The notes below the pieces were generated by a model that saw only the letters and a program-made list of their open reading frames with translations, searched no databases and was not told the origin of the DNA. A stretch of 64,000 bases of DNA from Acidobacteriota bacterium (GTDB lineage Bacteria > Acidobacteriota > Terriglobia > Terriglobales > Acidobacteriaceae): the NCBI GenBank assembly GCA_021813745.1, contig JAKAJO010000040.1, positions 1 to 64,000 of the forward strand, given 5' to 3'. Positions 26,720-35,977 of the stretch are shown here, in pieces (the first letter of the stretch is position 1; each line of letters starts with the position of its first letter). The translations under genes and the position numbers were made by a program.

Positions 26720-27244
26720 CTACTTTGTCGCGTTTGGTTGAGCCGTCGGCAAAGGCTCACGGGCCGAGTTGGACATGAAGGAGCGATGACTTCCGCGGGG
26801 GCGCAGGCTGGGGTCGTGGATGGGTGGGCGAGATTCGTCACCCGAGAATCCGTGGAGGAGCAGGGGGTTGGGCCGAAATGCGGGTGGGCCCCCATAAAAC
26901 TGGCGCAGTCGGTTGAGCAGGATACCGGCGCGGCCGTGCATCGGCTCGACGACGCCGCGGATGTGGATGTCAAGATTGCGGTACTGACGGAGCTCACCGA
27001 CCTCTTCGCGATCCTGCCAGGGATTGATGATGGTGAAAACGCACTTTTCGTCGGGCGTATCGGGCGAGCAGACATCGAGGTAACGGGTGCCGTCGGGCAG
27101 TTCGACGATGTCGTAGACGTGCGCGGTGATACAGACATCTTTGTGGAGCAACCTGCCGGCTTGGTCAGTGGTGACGCATGGCTTGCCGTGACTTGCAAAG
27201 GCAAAGCTGGAGGAAAGCAAGACGAGAAACGCACACGGGCGCAT
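26720..27244 (-). CDS. Secreted protein of unknown function
   Basis: A 174-residue protein with a clear signal peptide (MRPCAFLVLLSSSFAFASHG), then a small beta-rich region (KDVCITAHVYDIVELPDGTR, LDVCSPDTPDEKC) that has an OB-like pattern and three cysteines, and a Pro/Arg/Ser-rich disordered tail. It lies 118 bases downstream of ispG behind a strong hairpin and is convergent with the GT2 gene (3 bases apart). I do not recognise the family. Confidence 0.65.
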   Translation of the reverse strand: MRPCAFLVLLSSSFAFASHGKPCVTTDQAGRLLHKDVCITAHVYDIVELPDGTRYLDVCSPDTPDEKCVFTIINPWQDREEVGELRQYRNLDIHIRGVVEPMHGRAGILLNRLRQFYGGPPAFRPNPLLLHGFSGDESRPPIHDPSLRPRGSHRSFMSNSAREPLPTAQPNATK

Positions 27245-27297
27245 GAAAGGCCTGATTCCGAAGGATAAAAGCTAAAGACGAGGCCAGTGTAGCTGCG

Positions 27298-27333
27298 CCA
27301 TCCAGCTTCCGCCAGATTACGGAAGATGGATGG
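27298..27333 (-). terminator. Long hairpin downstream of ispG
   Basis: A 14-bp stem with one mismatch (27298-27311 with 27320-27333) and an 8-base loop lies between ispG and the next minus-strand gene. There is no U tract, so it may be an attenuator or mRNA-stabilising structure instead of an intrinsic terminator. Confidence 0.5.
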
Positions 27334-27362
27334 CTTGATGTGAGCGGTGATTTGAGTGGCGC

Positions 27363-28607
27363 TTAGTGGGTGCCGACGAGTTCTTTGCTCTGCGCACCGT
27401 AGTGAGACTGGACGTAGTTGTCGAGGATCTGCTTGAACTCAGCCACGATGGTGTCGCCACGGAGGGTGGTGTAGAGCTTGCCATCGACGTAGACGGGAGC
27501 CTTGGGCTCTTCGAAGGTGCCGGGCAGGCTGATGCCGAGGTTGGCGTGCTTGGATTCGCCCGGGCCGTTGACGACGCAGCCCATGACGGCAAGCTTGAGT
27601 TCTTCGACTCCCGGGTACTTTTTGCGCCACTCGGGCATGGAGGTGCGGAGATAGGTCTGAATCTGCTCGGCGAGCTCCTGGAAGTAGGTGCTGGTGGTGC
27701 GGCCGCATCCGGGGCAACTGGTGACTTGGGGCATAAAGCTGCGGATCTGAAGCGACTGAAGAATCTGCTGTGCGGCCTGAACCTCTTCGGTGCGGTCTCC
27801 ACCGGGGCGTGGTGTGAGGCTGACGCGGATGGTGTCTCCTATGCCATTGAGGAGGAGCGGCGCGAGGCCGGCGGTGGAAGCGATGAGGCCCTTGGGACCC
27901 ATGCCGGCTTCAGTAAGGCCGAGGTGAAGCGGGTAGTCGCATCGGGCGGCAAGGGCGGTGTAGACGTCGATGAGGTCGCGCACGCCGGAGACTTTGGCGG
28001 AGAGGATGATCTTGTCGTGACCGAGGCCGTAGTGCTCGGCGGCTTTGGCGGATTCGAGAGCGCTGACAATCATCGCTTCCATCATGACGTCGCGGGCGGG
28101 AAGGGGGTCGGGGCGGTGGTTGTTCTCATCCATCATGCGGGTGAGGAGGGCCTGATCGAGCGAGCCCCAGTTGACGCCGATGCGGACGGGCTTGTCGTTT
28201 TCAACAGCGCACTCGACCATGGTGCGGAAGTTGTCGTCGTCTTTGCGGCCAATGGAGACGTTGCCGGGATTGATGCGGTATTTGGCAAGCGCGCGGGCGG
28301 TAGTGGGATATTTCTTCAGGAGGATGTGGCCGTTGTAGTGAAAGTCGCCGACGATCGGCACGCGGATGCCGCGCTTGTCGAGGCCCTCGACGATGTGGGG
28401 CACGGCGGCTGCGGCGTCTTCGTTGTTGACGGTGACGCGGACGATCTCTGAGCCGGCGAGGGCGAGAGCAGCAACCTGTTCGATGGTCCCGGGGATATCT
28501 GCCGTGTCGGTGTTGGTCATCGACTGGACGACAACTGGGACCTCCCAGCCAACACGCACCGGGCCGATTTTGACCGTAACTGTCTTTCTGCGCTGAATAT
28601 TCGCCAT
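27363..28607 (-). CDS. ispG: 4-hydroxy-3-methylbut-2-en-1-yl diphosphate synthase (IspG/GcpE)
   Basis: Iron-sulfur enzyme of the MEP isoprenoid pathway that converts methylerythritol cyclodiphosphate to HMBPP; it supplies precursors for hopanoids and menaquinone. The 414 residues show the N-terminal TIM-barrel signature [24 protein letters not shown], and the C-terminal [4Fe-4S] ligands in SCPGCGRTT and [10 protein letters not shown]. It lacks the large central insertion of the plant/Chlamydia form. The start has GAGG 9 bases upstream. Confidence 0.96.
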   Translation of the reverse strand: MANIQRRKTVTVKIGPVRVGWEVPVVVQSMTNTDTADIPGTIEQVAALALAGSEIVRVTVNNEDAAAAVPHIVEGLDKRGIRVPIVGDFHYNGHILLKKYPTTARALAKYRINPGNVSIGRKDDDNFRTMVECAVENDKPVRIGVNWGSLDQALLTRMMDENNHRPDPLPARDVMMEAMIVSALESAKAAEHYGLGHDKIILSAKVSGVRDLIDVYTALAARCDYPLHLGLTEAGMGPKGLIASTAGLAPLLLNGIGDTIRVSLTPRPGGDRTEEVQAAQQILQSLQIRSFMPQVTSCPGCGRTTSTYFQELAEQIQTYLRTSMPEWRKKYPGVEELKLAVMGCVVNGPGESKHANLGISLPGTFEEPKAPVYVDGKLYTTLRGDTIVAEFKQILDNYVQSHYGAQSKELVGTH

Positions 28608-28623
28608 AACGACCTCAGAATTT

Positions 28624-28653
28624 AGTGTACCTGTTTCGGGAAACGGAGTGTAC
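28624..28653. promoter_or_regulatory. Dyad flanked by direct repeats in the ispG upstream region
   Basis: Two copies of AGTGTAC (28624-28630 and 28647-28653), 23 bases apart, flank the dyad GTTTC-GG-GAAAC (28633-28644). The first copy overlaps a possible minus-strand -10 box (TACACT) for ispG. The layout suggests an operator, but no regulator is identified. Confidence 0.3.
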
Positions 28654-28747
28654 TACCACGCCGCATTTGGATTTCCGGGAAGTGAGCGCGATGGCTTAAC
28701 CCCTCAGTATGGAGCCCCGGCACTCGCAGGACGAGGATAAGGGGGAG

Positions 28748-28753
28748 TAAAAT
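28748..28753 (+). promoter_or_regulatory. -10 box for a leaderless transcript of the next gene
   Basis: TAAAAT (5 of 6 to consensus) lies exactly 6 bases before the ATG at 28760. A GGGGGAG stretch sits 13 bases upstream of the ATG, too far to be a normal ribosome site. Confidence 0.45.
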
Positions 28754-28759
28754 GCAAGC

Positions 28760-29278
28760 ATGAATCGGCGTAGTTTTCCCCTGATTGTTTTGATGCTGCT
28801 CGCAATGTTGAGTGTTTCGAGTCTGGCTATGTCGTCTGCCCAATCGAGCCGCCGGGGCCGCAAATACAAGGCGCCACCGCCCACATCAACGGTGAATGTG
28901 ACGATCTTGCGGGCCGATGACAGCAAGCCGATTCACGACGCAGCGGTGATCTTCCAGCTTGTGGGCGACAAGGGCAATATGGAGCTGAAGACCAACGAGG
29001 AAGGCAAAACGATGATCGATGTGCTTCCTACCGGGTCGAAGGTGCTGCTGCAGGTGATTGCAAAGGGTTACCAGACTTACGGGCAGCAGTACGACATCGA
29101 CAAGGAGAGCATGAACATCGAAGTGAAGATGAACCGCCCGGCCAAAGATTACTCGATTTACGCCAAGAACAGCGGATCGAGCGGAAGTAATGGGGGCTCT
29201 GGAACGAACAAAGGGAATTCCGGTTCATCGAATCAAGGGGGATCGCAGCAGGATTCCAACAAGTCACAGCAGAAGTAG
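28760..29278 (+). CDS. Secreted carboxypeptidase-regulatory-like (beta-sandwich) protein
   Basis: A 172-residue protein with a signal peptide (MNRRSFPLIVLMLLAMLSVSSLAMSSAQ), a basic linker, and one Ig-like/CarboxypepD_reg-type domain (about 45-130: TVNVTILRADDSKPIHDAAV, then KTNEEGKTMIDVLPTGSKVLLQV and GYQTYGQQYDI). The tail of about 40 residues is almost only Ser, Gly, Asn and Gln. Such domains are abundant on exported acidobacterial proteins. The function is unknown; a surface or matrix role is inferred from the tail. Confidence 0.75.
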   Translation: MNRRSFPLIVLMLLAMLSVSSLAMSSAQSSRRGRKYKAPPPTSTVNVTILRADDSKPIHDAAVIFQLVGDKGNMELKTNEEGKTMIDVLPTGSKVLLQVIAKGYQTYGQQYDIDKESMNIEVKMNRPAKDYSIYAKNSGSSGSNGGSGTNKGNSGSSNQGGSQQDSNKSQQK

Positions 29279-29325
29279 TTTTGCCTGGGGAGAGGCCGCG
29301 GTTGCTGGAGAGCACAAGCATATCC

Positions 29326-30063
29326 ATGCAGGAGAGCCGGTCTCTGGCTGGGAAGGCAGCGTTTGTGACAGGGGGCGCGCGGAGGTTGGGCAGAGAAATT
29401 GCGCTGACGCTGGCCCGAGCAGGCGCGGATGTCACAATTACCTACCGCACCTCACAAGACGAAGCGGCCGCAACAGTTCGGGCAATTCAAGCGACGGGTA
29501 GAAGAGCGCAGGCCGTTCCGTGTGATGTGCGCGACGAGAATCGTGTCGCTGCAGCAGTGAGGTCTGCAGGTGATTTCTCTGGAAGACTCGACGTTGTGGT
29601 GAACAACGCGGGGATGTTCGAGAGCGTCAAGCTGGAAGAGATCTCGCTGGAACAGTGGGATGCAGTGTTTGCGACGAACACACGCGGGCCATTTCTGGTG
29701 GCACGGGCGGCACTTCCGCATTTGCGCGCCGCGCGGGGGCACATTGTGAATCTGGGATCGCTGGGAGGCATGCGGGCCTGGGCAGGGCATGGACACTATT
29801 GTGCGTCCAAGGCAGCGACGCACATGCTGACACAGGTGATGGCCAAGAGCTTTGCCCCAGAGGTGAGCGTGAATTGCGTTGCTCCCGGTTGGATCGAAAT
29901 GGATGACGCCGGCAGCGAGCGAGCGGAGCGCATGGCGCGGAAAACTCCGATGGGGCGAAACGGGACAGCTGCGGAGGTGGCTCAAGCGGTGCTTTTTTTT
30001 GCGACAAGCCCGCATTATGTCACGGGGCAGATACTGGCGGTGGATGGGGGCCTGGGGCTTTAG
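29326..30063 (+). CDS. Short-chain dehydrogenase/reductase (SDR)
   Basis: Classical SDR of about 245 residues: cofactor motif TGGARRLG, NNAG at the end of strand 4, catalytic Ser in NLGSLGG, the Tyr-Lys pair in YCASKAA, and the terminal TGQILAVDGGLGL. The GARRLG form and general pattern resemble pteridine reductases (FolM-like) and FabG-like enzymes; NADPH use is likely from the Arg in the glycine motif. The frame also has a TTG at 29281; the ATG at 29326 is preferred because SDRs begin just before the first strand, though neither start has a good ribosome site. Confidence 0.85.
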   Translation: MQESRSLAGKAAFVTGGARRLGREIALTLARAGADVTITYRTSQDEAAATVRAIQATGRRAQAVPCDVRDENRVAAAVRSAGDFSGRLDVVVNNAGMFESVKLEEISLEQWDAVFATNTRGPFLVARAALPHLRAARGHIVNLGSLGGMRAWAGHGHYCASKAATHMLTQVMAKSFAPEVSVNCVAPGWIEMDDAGSERAERMARKTPMGRNGTAAEVAQAVLFFATSPHYVTGQILAVDGGLGL

Positions 30064-30094
30064 TGCGATTCACTCGCCGCGTCGGATGAGATCT

Positions 30095-30910
30095 TCAGCG
30101 GGAGAAGAGACGCTTCCAGAGGTTGGGACCTCGACTTTTTGCAGCTGCGCTTCCCAAAGGCTTGAGGCTTTCATCCCAAAGGCCGACCGGCTCCGGTTGC
30201 TGCGGAAGCGGTGTGCCTTTGACAGCGGCCAGGGGATTTGACCGGAAGAGACGCTCCGCCGATTCAGCTCCTACCCGGTTGGCAACATACTCAAATCCTT
30301 TTTTCAGATGGAGCGGTCTCCAGCCAGGATGATGGGCATCACTGGCGAGGAAATGAATCCAACTGCGATCGAGTAACTCGTTGGCGTAATCTGCCGCGGC
30401 GGTGCCGAAGCGTCCGTACAGCGAAGCGGAAGTGACCTGAACAAGGCTTCCCTGGCGCAACCAGTCGCGAAGAATCTCCGGCTTGCGTTGGAGGATTGGA
30501 TTTCGTTCGGGGTGTGTGATGACGAGCGTATATCCGGCAAGGCGAAGCTGGTGCATGGCCTCGTTCAACTGCGGAGGAATCGCGAAATCAGAAAACTCGA
30601 TGAGCAGGTAGCCTTTGCCGTTGATGGAATAGCGCGGGGGATGTTCGACGGCATCGAGAATGTTTGCGGCGCTCATGTGGAAGTCACACCCGAGGCTGAA
30701 TTCAAGGGCACCGTCGAGTTCGTCACGCAACTCAGCCAGACGCTGGACATTGAGATCAAAGTTGTATGGATAAACCTCATTGGCATGGGGCGTACAGACA
30801 ATGTGGGTGACCCCCTCATCTACAGCAATCTGCGCCATAGTGACCGCGCACGAAAGATCTTCCGCGCCGTCGTCGACTCCGTAAATGAGGTGGGTATGGA
30901 TGTCGATCAT
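30095..30910 (-). CDS. CpsB/YwqE-type tyrosine-protein phosphatase (PHP fold)
   Basis: Metal-dependent phosphatase of 271 residues from the PHP superfamily. In Gram-positives and other bacteria it dephosphorylates BY-kinases that control polysaccharide polymerisation. The metal-site motifs are all visible: [12 protein letters not shown] at the N-terminus, [11 protein letters not shown], the ITHPERNP histidine and ASDAHH. The last 50 residues are a basic tail. It lies 33 bases after purQ on the same strand and some 5 kb from the exopolysaccharide locus, where no BY-kinase domain is seen. Confidence 0.9.
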   Translation of the reverse strand: MIDIHTHLIYGVDDGAEDLSCAVTMAQIAVDEGVTHIVCTPHANEVYPYNFDLNVQRLAELRDELDGALEFSLGCDFHMSAANILDAVEHPPRYSINGKGYLLIEFSDFAIPPQLNEAMHQLRLAGYTLVITHPERNPILQRKPEILRDWLRQGSLVQVTSASLYGRFGTAAADYANELLDRSWIHFLASDAHHPGWRPLHLKKGFEYVANRVGAESAERLFRSNPLAAVKGTPLPQQPEPVGLWDESLKPLGSAAAKSRGPNLWKRLFSR

Positions 30911-30943
30911 AGTGGAAGCGTCTGAAGGTCCTCGATTCCAAAA

Positions 30944-31639
30944 TCAGCGCACAGCGAGTGCTTCAATCATGGATGCGAATATTTTCCATCCATCGGCAGA
31001 GCCGAGGAGCTTTTCGCTGGAGCGATCAGGATGAGGCATCATGCCGAGGACGTTGCGCTTCTCATTGAGGATGCCGGCTATGTTGCCTAGGGATCCGTTT
31101 GGATTGGCCTCTGACGTCACGTCACCGGCGGGAGTGCAGTAGCGAAAGGCGACGCGGTCTTCGGATTCGAGGCGCTCGAGTTCCTCCGGCGTGCAGAAGT
31201 AATTACCTTCCATGTGGCCGATGGGGATCTGAAGGACGTCTCCCTTGGTCAGCCTGCTGGTGAAGGCGCTGTTGGCAGTCTCTACGCGGATGTGGACCTG
31301 CTTGCAAATGTACTTGAGGCCTGCATTGCGCATGAGCGCGCCGGGGAGGAGTCCTGATTCAGTGAGGATCTGAAAGCCATTGCAGATGCCGAGGACAAGG
31401 CCACCGCGCTCCGCGAAGCGCTTGACGGCCTGCATGACAGGGGAGAAGCGGGCGATCGCGCCGGTGCGGAGGTAGTCGCCATAGGCAAAGCCGCCGGGGA
31501 CGAGTACAGCATCGACGCCCTGAAGATCTTCAGAGTCATGCCAGAGAAAGGTGACGGGCTCGTGAGCGACATCAGCGATGACGTTGTAGGTGTCGTGGTC
31601 GCAGTTGGAACCAGGAAAGACGAGGACGCCAAATTTCAT
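30944..31639 (-). CDS. purQ: Phosphoribosylformylglycinamidine synthase subunit PurQ
   Basis: Glutaminase subunit of FGAM synthase (purine biosynthesis step 4), working with PurL and PurS. The 231 residues form a class I glutamine amidotransferase: the N-terminal [16 protein letters not shown], the nucleophile Cys in [12 protein letters not shown], and His/Glu late in [10 protein letters not shown]. Small separate PurQ implies the PurSQL form of the enzyme. PurS and purL are not in the window. Confidence 0.96.
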   Translation of the reverse strand: MKFGVLVFPGSNCDHDTYNVIADVAHEPVTFLWHDSEDLQGVDAVLVPGGFAYGDYLRTGAIARFSPVMQAVKRFAERGGLVLGICNGFQILTESGLLPGALMRNAGLKYICKQVHIRVETANSAFTSRLTKGDVLQIPIGHMEGNYFCTPEELERLESEDRVAFRYCTPAGDVTSEANPNGSLGNIAGILNEKRNVLGMMPHPDRSSEKLLGSADGWKIFASMIEALAVR

Positions 31640-31645
31640 AAGACT

Positions 31646-31651
31646 AGGGTA
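31646..31651 (-). promoter_or_regulatory. -10 box for a leaderless purQ transcript
   Basis: TACCCT on the minus strand, 6 bases before the purQ ATG at 31639, with no ribosome site between. It keeps only the T, A and final T of the consensus. Confidence 0.35.
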
Positions 31652-31708
31652 CCAGTTGGGAGCGTCGCGGAAGGGAAGGAATCAACGGCAAGGAGTTACG
31701 GGAGGGGA

Positions 31709-31735
31709 CCGTGCCGCAAAGATGCTGCGGCACGG
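31709..31735 (-). terminator. Hairpin downstream of the GH31 gene
   Basis: Perfect 10-bp stem CCGTGCCGCA/TGCGGCACGG (31709-31718 and 31726-31735) with a 7-base loop, 17 bases after the GH31 stop on the minus strand. No U tract follows, so termination strength is uncertain. Confidence 0.5.
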
Positions 31736-31751
31736 ATTGCCGGGCTGAGGG

Positions 31752-34316
31752 TTAGTAGGTGAAGTGGATGCGCAGGCCCTTGCCATCGTCTGGGACGGTG
31801 GCGGCGATGCTGTGGTGCGAGGCATCGTAGCTGGGCTGCAGGGTGCGCGGGGCAGAGCCATCAAGGGCCGAGCTTGAAGCCGCCGACGCAGGCTTAGAAG
31901 CGCCATAGACTTCAACGGCGAGCGTGTTCCACCATGGCGCAAAGCTACCCTGCCGGGGCTGGATGGTCACAGTCAGGCCGCCCGCTTCTGTAGTGCAGGT
32001 GAAAGCGACCCGTGTGTACGCGCCTTTCCTGAAGTTGTAGGTTAGGCCGTCATCGAGATAGACACTGCCGGAACAGGGATCGGTGATGGCGGTTGGCGGA
32101 TAGACGCGGAGCGCGAGCGGACCCTGCGGCGTTTCATCCGTGCTCTGGACCAGAGGCTGCTCGGGGACGATAGATCCGGCGCGGACAAAGACGGGAAGCG
32201 TCTGCATACTTGGGTGGATGTGGACTTCCGGCTGCTTGACCTGCGTGAGGTCGACCTGTGTGCGTGAGGTGTCGCTGGCCACGCGCTGGCCTGTCCAGTA
32301 GTCGTACCAGGCGCCAAGCGGTAGGGTGACTGAGTAGTCATCGAGCTCGTCTGGGAAGGGGCTTTGGGCGATGAGGAGGTCATGGCCGACTAAGAAAGCT
32401 CCGCTGTCGGCGAGGTCGAGCGGCTGTTTGTCGATGGCGCCGTCGGGGTATTCAAGAAACAGTGGACGCATGATGGGCAGGCCCGTGCGGCTCATCTCTT
32501 CTGCCGTGGTGTAGAGATAGGGAAGTAAATGGTAGCGCTCCTCGATGTAGCGGCGGCGGAGGTTTACGTCTTCCGCAGTGCCGTTTTCCCAGGGCTCCTG
32601 CGGCAGCGTACCGACGGCGGTGTGGTCGCGATCGATGGGCTGGAAGGCGGCCACTTCGAGCCAGCGCGTAAGGAGCTCGGGCTGTGGAGAGCCAGCAAAG
32701 CCGCCCACATCGGCGCCGCTCAGGGCGAAACCACTCAGACCGAGGTTGATCAGTTGAGGAACAGTCTGGCGGAGATGGTTCCAGGTGCTGGAGTTGTCTC
32801 CGGACCACGTGGCTGCGTAGCGCTGACCGCCGGCATAGCTGGCTCGGGTCATGACGAAGGGACGCATGTTGGGCTTGAGTCGGAGCAGGCCTTCAAAGGT
32901 GCCGCGGCTGTTCTGCATGCCGAAGATGTTGTGGACTTCGAGGTGGTTTGCGACTCGCGTCTTGAAGCCAGGCTCTTCGATGCGGTGCTGCACGTCATCG
33001 GGCATGGTTTTGGAGGCGACTTGGAAGATGGCGGGTTCGTTCATGTCATTCCAGAAGCCGGCGACGCCCTGATCGACGAAGTCGGCGTAGAGTGTGCCCC
33101 ACCAGTCGCGCGAAGATTTCTGGGTGAAGTCGGGAAAAGCGGCTTTGCCGGGCCAGACGACGCCGACGTATGTGGAACCGTCGGGGTTCTTGACGAAGTG
33201 ATCGCCGGCGACGCCTTCGTCGTAGGGCTTGTAGCCGGAGTTGGGCAGGTCGGCGATGTGGAGGTCGGTGATGACGACGGTCTTGAAGTGCTCGGCCTTT
33301 AGGTCCTGAACCATCTTCTGGAAGTGTGGAAACCGTTCTGGATCAACAGTAAAGGGACGATTCTTCAATTGATAGTCGATGTCTAGCCAGATGACATCAG
33401 CCGGGATTTTTTTGCTGCGGAGTGTGGAGGCGATGCGACGCACATCGGACTCGGGGTAGTAACTGTAACGCGACTGCTGGAAGCCGAGGGTCCAGAGCGG
33501 CGGCAGGGGTGTTTTGCCGGTGAGCCAGGCCCAGTCCTCGACAACCGCTTTGGGTGAAGGGCCATAAAGGACGTAAAGATCGAGAGGACCGCCTTCGGAG
33601 CCAAAGGAGTATGCGTCGCGGTACTCCTTGTTGAAGTCGAAGCTGGCACGCCAGGTGTTGTCGAGGAAGACTCCTGCGGAGACACCCCTGTGGAAGGTCA
33701 TGAAGTAGGGGATGGATTTGTAGATGGGGTCAGTGGACTCCTGCCAGCCAAAGGCGTCGGTGTTCCAGTCGTCGAAGGCCTCGTTGCGGCGGTCAATCGG
33801 GCCGGGTTTGTCGCCGAGGCCGAAATAGTGCTCGTCTTCTGGCGACTTGAGATACATCCGGAAGGACGCGCCGTTGTATTCAATGGGGCGGCTGGGAAGC
33901 TCCGCGAGGATCGTGCGCCCATCGAAGTCCGTGATGGTCAGTGCGAAGGGATTCTTCTGCACCGTGACGCGAAGCTTCGCAGTCCGGAAGCCGACGGCTG
34001 TGTCGGACGAATCTGCCGTGACTTGCACAGAGGCCGTGCGCGCGGCGGGCAGAACAGCCCATGAAGCGTCCTCAGGGAGCTGGCCGGCGGGACCGACGCG
34101 CATACGGACCACGTCGTCGCGGAGCGCGGTGATTTGCACGATGGCGCTGCCAGAGCGGAGTTCAAGACCGTTGGGGAGCGGCCGGGAAGCGGTGACCCGG
34201 TCGAGCCGGACAAAACCCGTGGTCTGAGCGGGCTGGCCGGAGTTTTGCGCTTGTGACGTTGCGGCGAAGGACAAAACTGCAAGAACTGCAAACAGGAAGA
34301 TTCCTGTCTTCTGCAC
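31752..34316 (-). CDS. Secreted GH31 alpha-glucosidase/alpha-xylosidase
   Basis: Retaining alpha-glycosidase of 854 residues, exported by a signal peptide (MQKTGIFLFAVLAVLSFAA..., cleavage near SQAQ). Domains in order: N-terminal beta domain with galactose-mutarotase-like fold, (beta/alpha)8 barrel from about residue 230 with WLDIDY, the nucleophile Asp in WNDMNEPAIF, WSGDNSSTW and GADVGGF, and C-terminal beta domains with IHPSMQTLPVFVRAGSIVP. Length fits GH31. The start codon is GTG with GAGG 6-9 bases upstream. Substrate (starch oligomers, or xyloglucan fragments) cannot be set from sequence alone. Confidence 0.92.
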   Translation of the reverse strand: MQKTGIFLFAVLAVLSFAATSQAQNSGQPAQTTGFVRLDRVTASRPLPNGLELRSGSAIVQITALRDDVVRMRVGPAGQLPEDASWAVLPAARTASVQVTADSSDTAVGFRTAKLRVTVQKNPFALTITDFDGRTILAELPSRPIEYNGASFRMYLKSPEDEHYFGLGDKPGPIDRRNEAFDDWNTDAFGWQESTDPIYKSIPYFMTFHRGVSAGVFLDNTWRASFDFNKEYRDAYSFGSEGGPLDLYVLYGPSPKAVVEDWAWLTGKTPLPPLWTLGFQQSRYSYYPESDVRRIASTLRSKKIPADVIWLDIDYQLKNRPFTVDPERFPHFQKMVQDLKAEHFKTVVITDLHIADLPNSGYKPYDEGVAGDHFVKNPDGSTYVGVVWPGKAAFPDFTQKSSRDWWGTLYADFVDQGVAGFWNDMNEPAIFQVASKTMPDDVQHRIEEPGFKTRVANHLEVHNIFGMQNSRGTFEGLLRLKPNMRPFVMTRASYAGGQRYAATWSGDNSSTWNHLRQTVPQLINLGLSGFALSGADVGGFAGSPQPELLTRWLEVAAFQPIDRDHTAVGTLPQEPWENGTAEDVNLRRRYIEERYHLLPYLYTTAEEMSRTGLPIMRPLFLEYPDGAIDKQPLDLADSGAFLVGHDLLIAQSPFPDELDDYSVTLPLGAWYDYWTGQRVASDTSRTQVDLTQVKQPEVHIHPSMQTLPVFVRAGSIVPEQPLVQSTDETPQGPLALRVYPPTAITDPCSGSVYLDDGLTYNFRKGAYTRVAFTCTTEAGGLTVTIQPRQGSFAPWWNTLAVEVYGASKPASAASSSALDGSAPRTLQPSYDASHHSIAATVPDDGKGLRIHFTY

Positions 34317-34448
34317 TTAGCACCTCGTAGGGAGCCAATTTTGATTGTGGGAGAAGGATAACCGCTCGTGAGTTGATTTGGGAAACGGAAAGTCAAGGCG
34401 TAGTGCAAAGGCTGCCGGGGTGCGGACGATGATGCGGCAGGGCCGGAG

Positions 34449-35945
34449 TTAGTCTTCCTGCTTGAGGCGCGCGAGTCGCATTCTGACTTGATCGGCAAAG
34501 GCCTCGGCTTCTGTGGAGCCGGTTGGGAGGGAATCCAGATTGATGGTGACGTTGGCGAGGGCACCTTGCAGCGCGGCCTTGGCAAGCGCGATGGCTGTGG
34601 TGAGATCGGAGCGCATGTTGGGATTGGTGATGGGCACGAGGGAATCAGCGATGTTGGCGATTTCAGCAGCGCGCTCGGCGACGCCAAGGGGCACGCTCGT
34701 GGCTTGTTGCAGCGCGGGAAGCGTGAGGTCCGCTCCGGAGGGTTGTGCTTTGGCTACCTTGAAGGCCTGCATCACGGCGGTGTAGGCATCGGCATCGGCG
34801 TCGATGGCGGACTTAAGCTCCTCGCGCAAGGTGGCAAGGCGGGCGAGGGCTTCACTGAGCTGGCTTTCGTATTGCAGGTAGGCTTTTTTCCCGCGGGACA
34901 TAGAGGCCACCATGGTGGCGAGGGCTGCGGCCATGGCGCCACTGGCTGCTGCCGCGCTGCCCCCACCGGGCGTGGCGGTGGGCGCGGCGAGCTGCTCGAT
35001 GAAGGGCTCGACACCTGCGCGGAGACCGCCCACGGCCATCTTGCCGCTCATGACGGCGGCGAGGCGGTTTTCGAGGATGAGGGATGAGTCGAAGTTTTCG
35101 ATTTGCAGGAACCACTCGGCGGCCTGTTCCAGGGCGAGTTTGGGAATGAGACCGACGATTTCGCTGGAGACGGGCGCGGCGCCGTAGCGCGCGGCCTCGC
35201 GGCGGACGAGTTCGAAGACGCGGTGGATCGGCGTCTGCTCGAAGTCGGTGAGGTTCATCGAGACCTGCGCCATGCCGCGCACGAGGAAACCAGCGCCTTT
35301 GACGAAGCGCAGACCGCCGGAAGAGAAGCGCACGGCTTTGGCGACCTTCTTCGCGATGTCGACGTCGGCGGTGTTGAGAAAGATGTTGTAGGCGATGAGG
35401 AATTTGCGCGCGCCGACGACGGTGGCGCCGGCCGTGGGATGAATGCGCGGCTCGCCAAAATCGGGTTTGCGGGTGGGGTTGGTGGCGATTTCGTCGCGCA
35501 GACCTTCAAATTGGCCACGGCGGACGTTCTCAAGGTTCTGCCGCTCGGGTGAAGTTGCGGCCGCTTCGTAGAGATAAACGGGGATCTGGTATCGGCGGGC
35601 AATCTCTGCGCCGACGTGGCGGGCCATGGCGACACAGTCTTCCAGCGTGACGCCTTCGATGGGAATGAAGGGGACGACATCGGTGGCGCCCATGCGGGGA
35701 TGCGCGCCTTTGTGCTGCGTGAGGTCGATGAGTTCGGAGGCTTTGCCCACGCCGCGGATGGCGGCTTCCTGAATGGCATCCCGCTCGCCGACGAGAGTGA
35801 TGACGCATCGGTTGTGGTCGGCGTCCATCTCGCGATCGAGCAGGTAGACGCCGGGAATCTTCATGGCCTCGACGATGGCGTCGACTTTGGCGGCATCGCG
35901 GCCTTCAGAAAAATTAGGAACGCATTCTACGAGCGTGGCTGGCAC
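34449..35945 (-). CDS. ftcD: Bifunctional glutamate formiminotransferase / formiminotetrahydrofolate cyclodeaminase
   Basis: A 498-residue fusion that moves the formimino group of formiminoglutamate to tetrahydrofolate and then releases ammonia to give methenyl-THF, the last steps of histidine breakdown to glutamate in this branch. The N-terminal half (1 to about 300) has the formiminotransferase signature LVECVPNFSEGRD and HPRMGATDVVPFIP. The C-terminal domain (about 320-498) has the cyclodeaminase signature LAAPTATPGGGSAAAASGAM. The start is GTG. No hut genes lie alongside. Confidence 0.94.
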   Translation of the reverse strand: MPATLVECVPNFSEGRDAAKVDAIVEAMKIPGVYLLDREMDADHNRCVITLVGERDAIQEAAIRGVGKASELIDLTQHKGAHPRMGATDVVPFIPIEGVTLEDCVAMARHVGAEIARRYQIPVYLYEAAATSPERQNLENVRRGQFEGLRDEIATNPTRKPDFGEPRIHPTAGATVVGARKFLIAYNIFLNTADVDIAKKVAKAVRFSSGGLRFVKGAGFLVRGMAQVSMNLTDFEQTPIHRVFELVRREAARYGAAPVSSEIVGLIPKLALEQAAEWFLQIENFDSSLILENRLAAVMSGKMAVGGLRAGVEPFIEQLAAPTATPGGGSAAAASGAMAAALATMVASMSRGKKAYLQYESQLSEALARLATLREELKSAIDADADAYTAVMQAFKVAKAQPSGADLTLPALQQATSVPLGVAERAAEIANIADSLVPITNPNMRSDLTTAIALAKAALQGALANVTINLDSLPTGSTEAEAFADQVRMRLARLKQED

Positions 35946-35952
35946 AACAGGA

Positions 35953-35958
35953 AGGATA
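35953..35958 (-). promoter_or_regulatory. -10 box for a leaderless ftcD transcript
   Basis: TATCCT on the minus strand, 7 bases before the GTG start at 35945, in the 32-base gap after the nucleotide-sugar dehydrogenase gene. No ribosome site is present. Confidence 0.35.
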
Positions 35959-35977
35959 CATCACGGCTGCGCGTCGT

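Noticed and set aside
27366-28451. 361-codon plus-strand frame opposite ispG
   Set aside because: Antisense shadow of ispG; no start signal and no protein-like domain.
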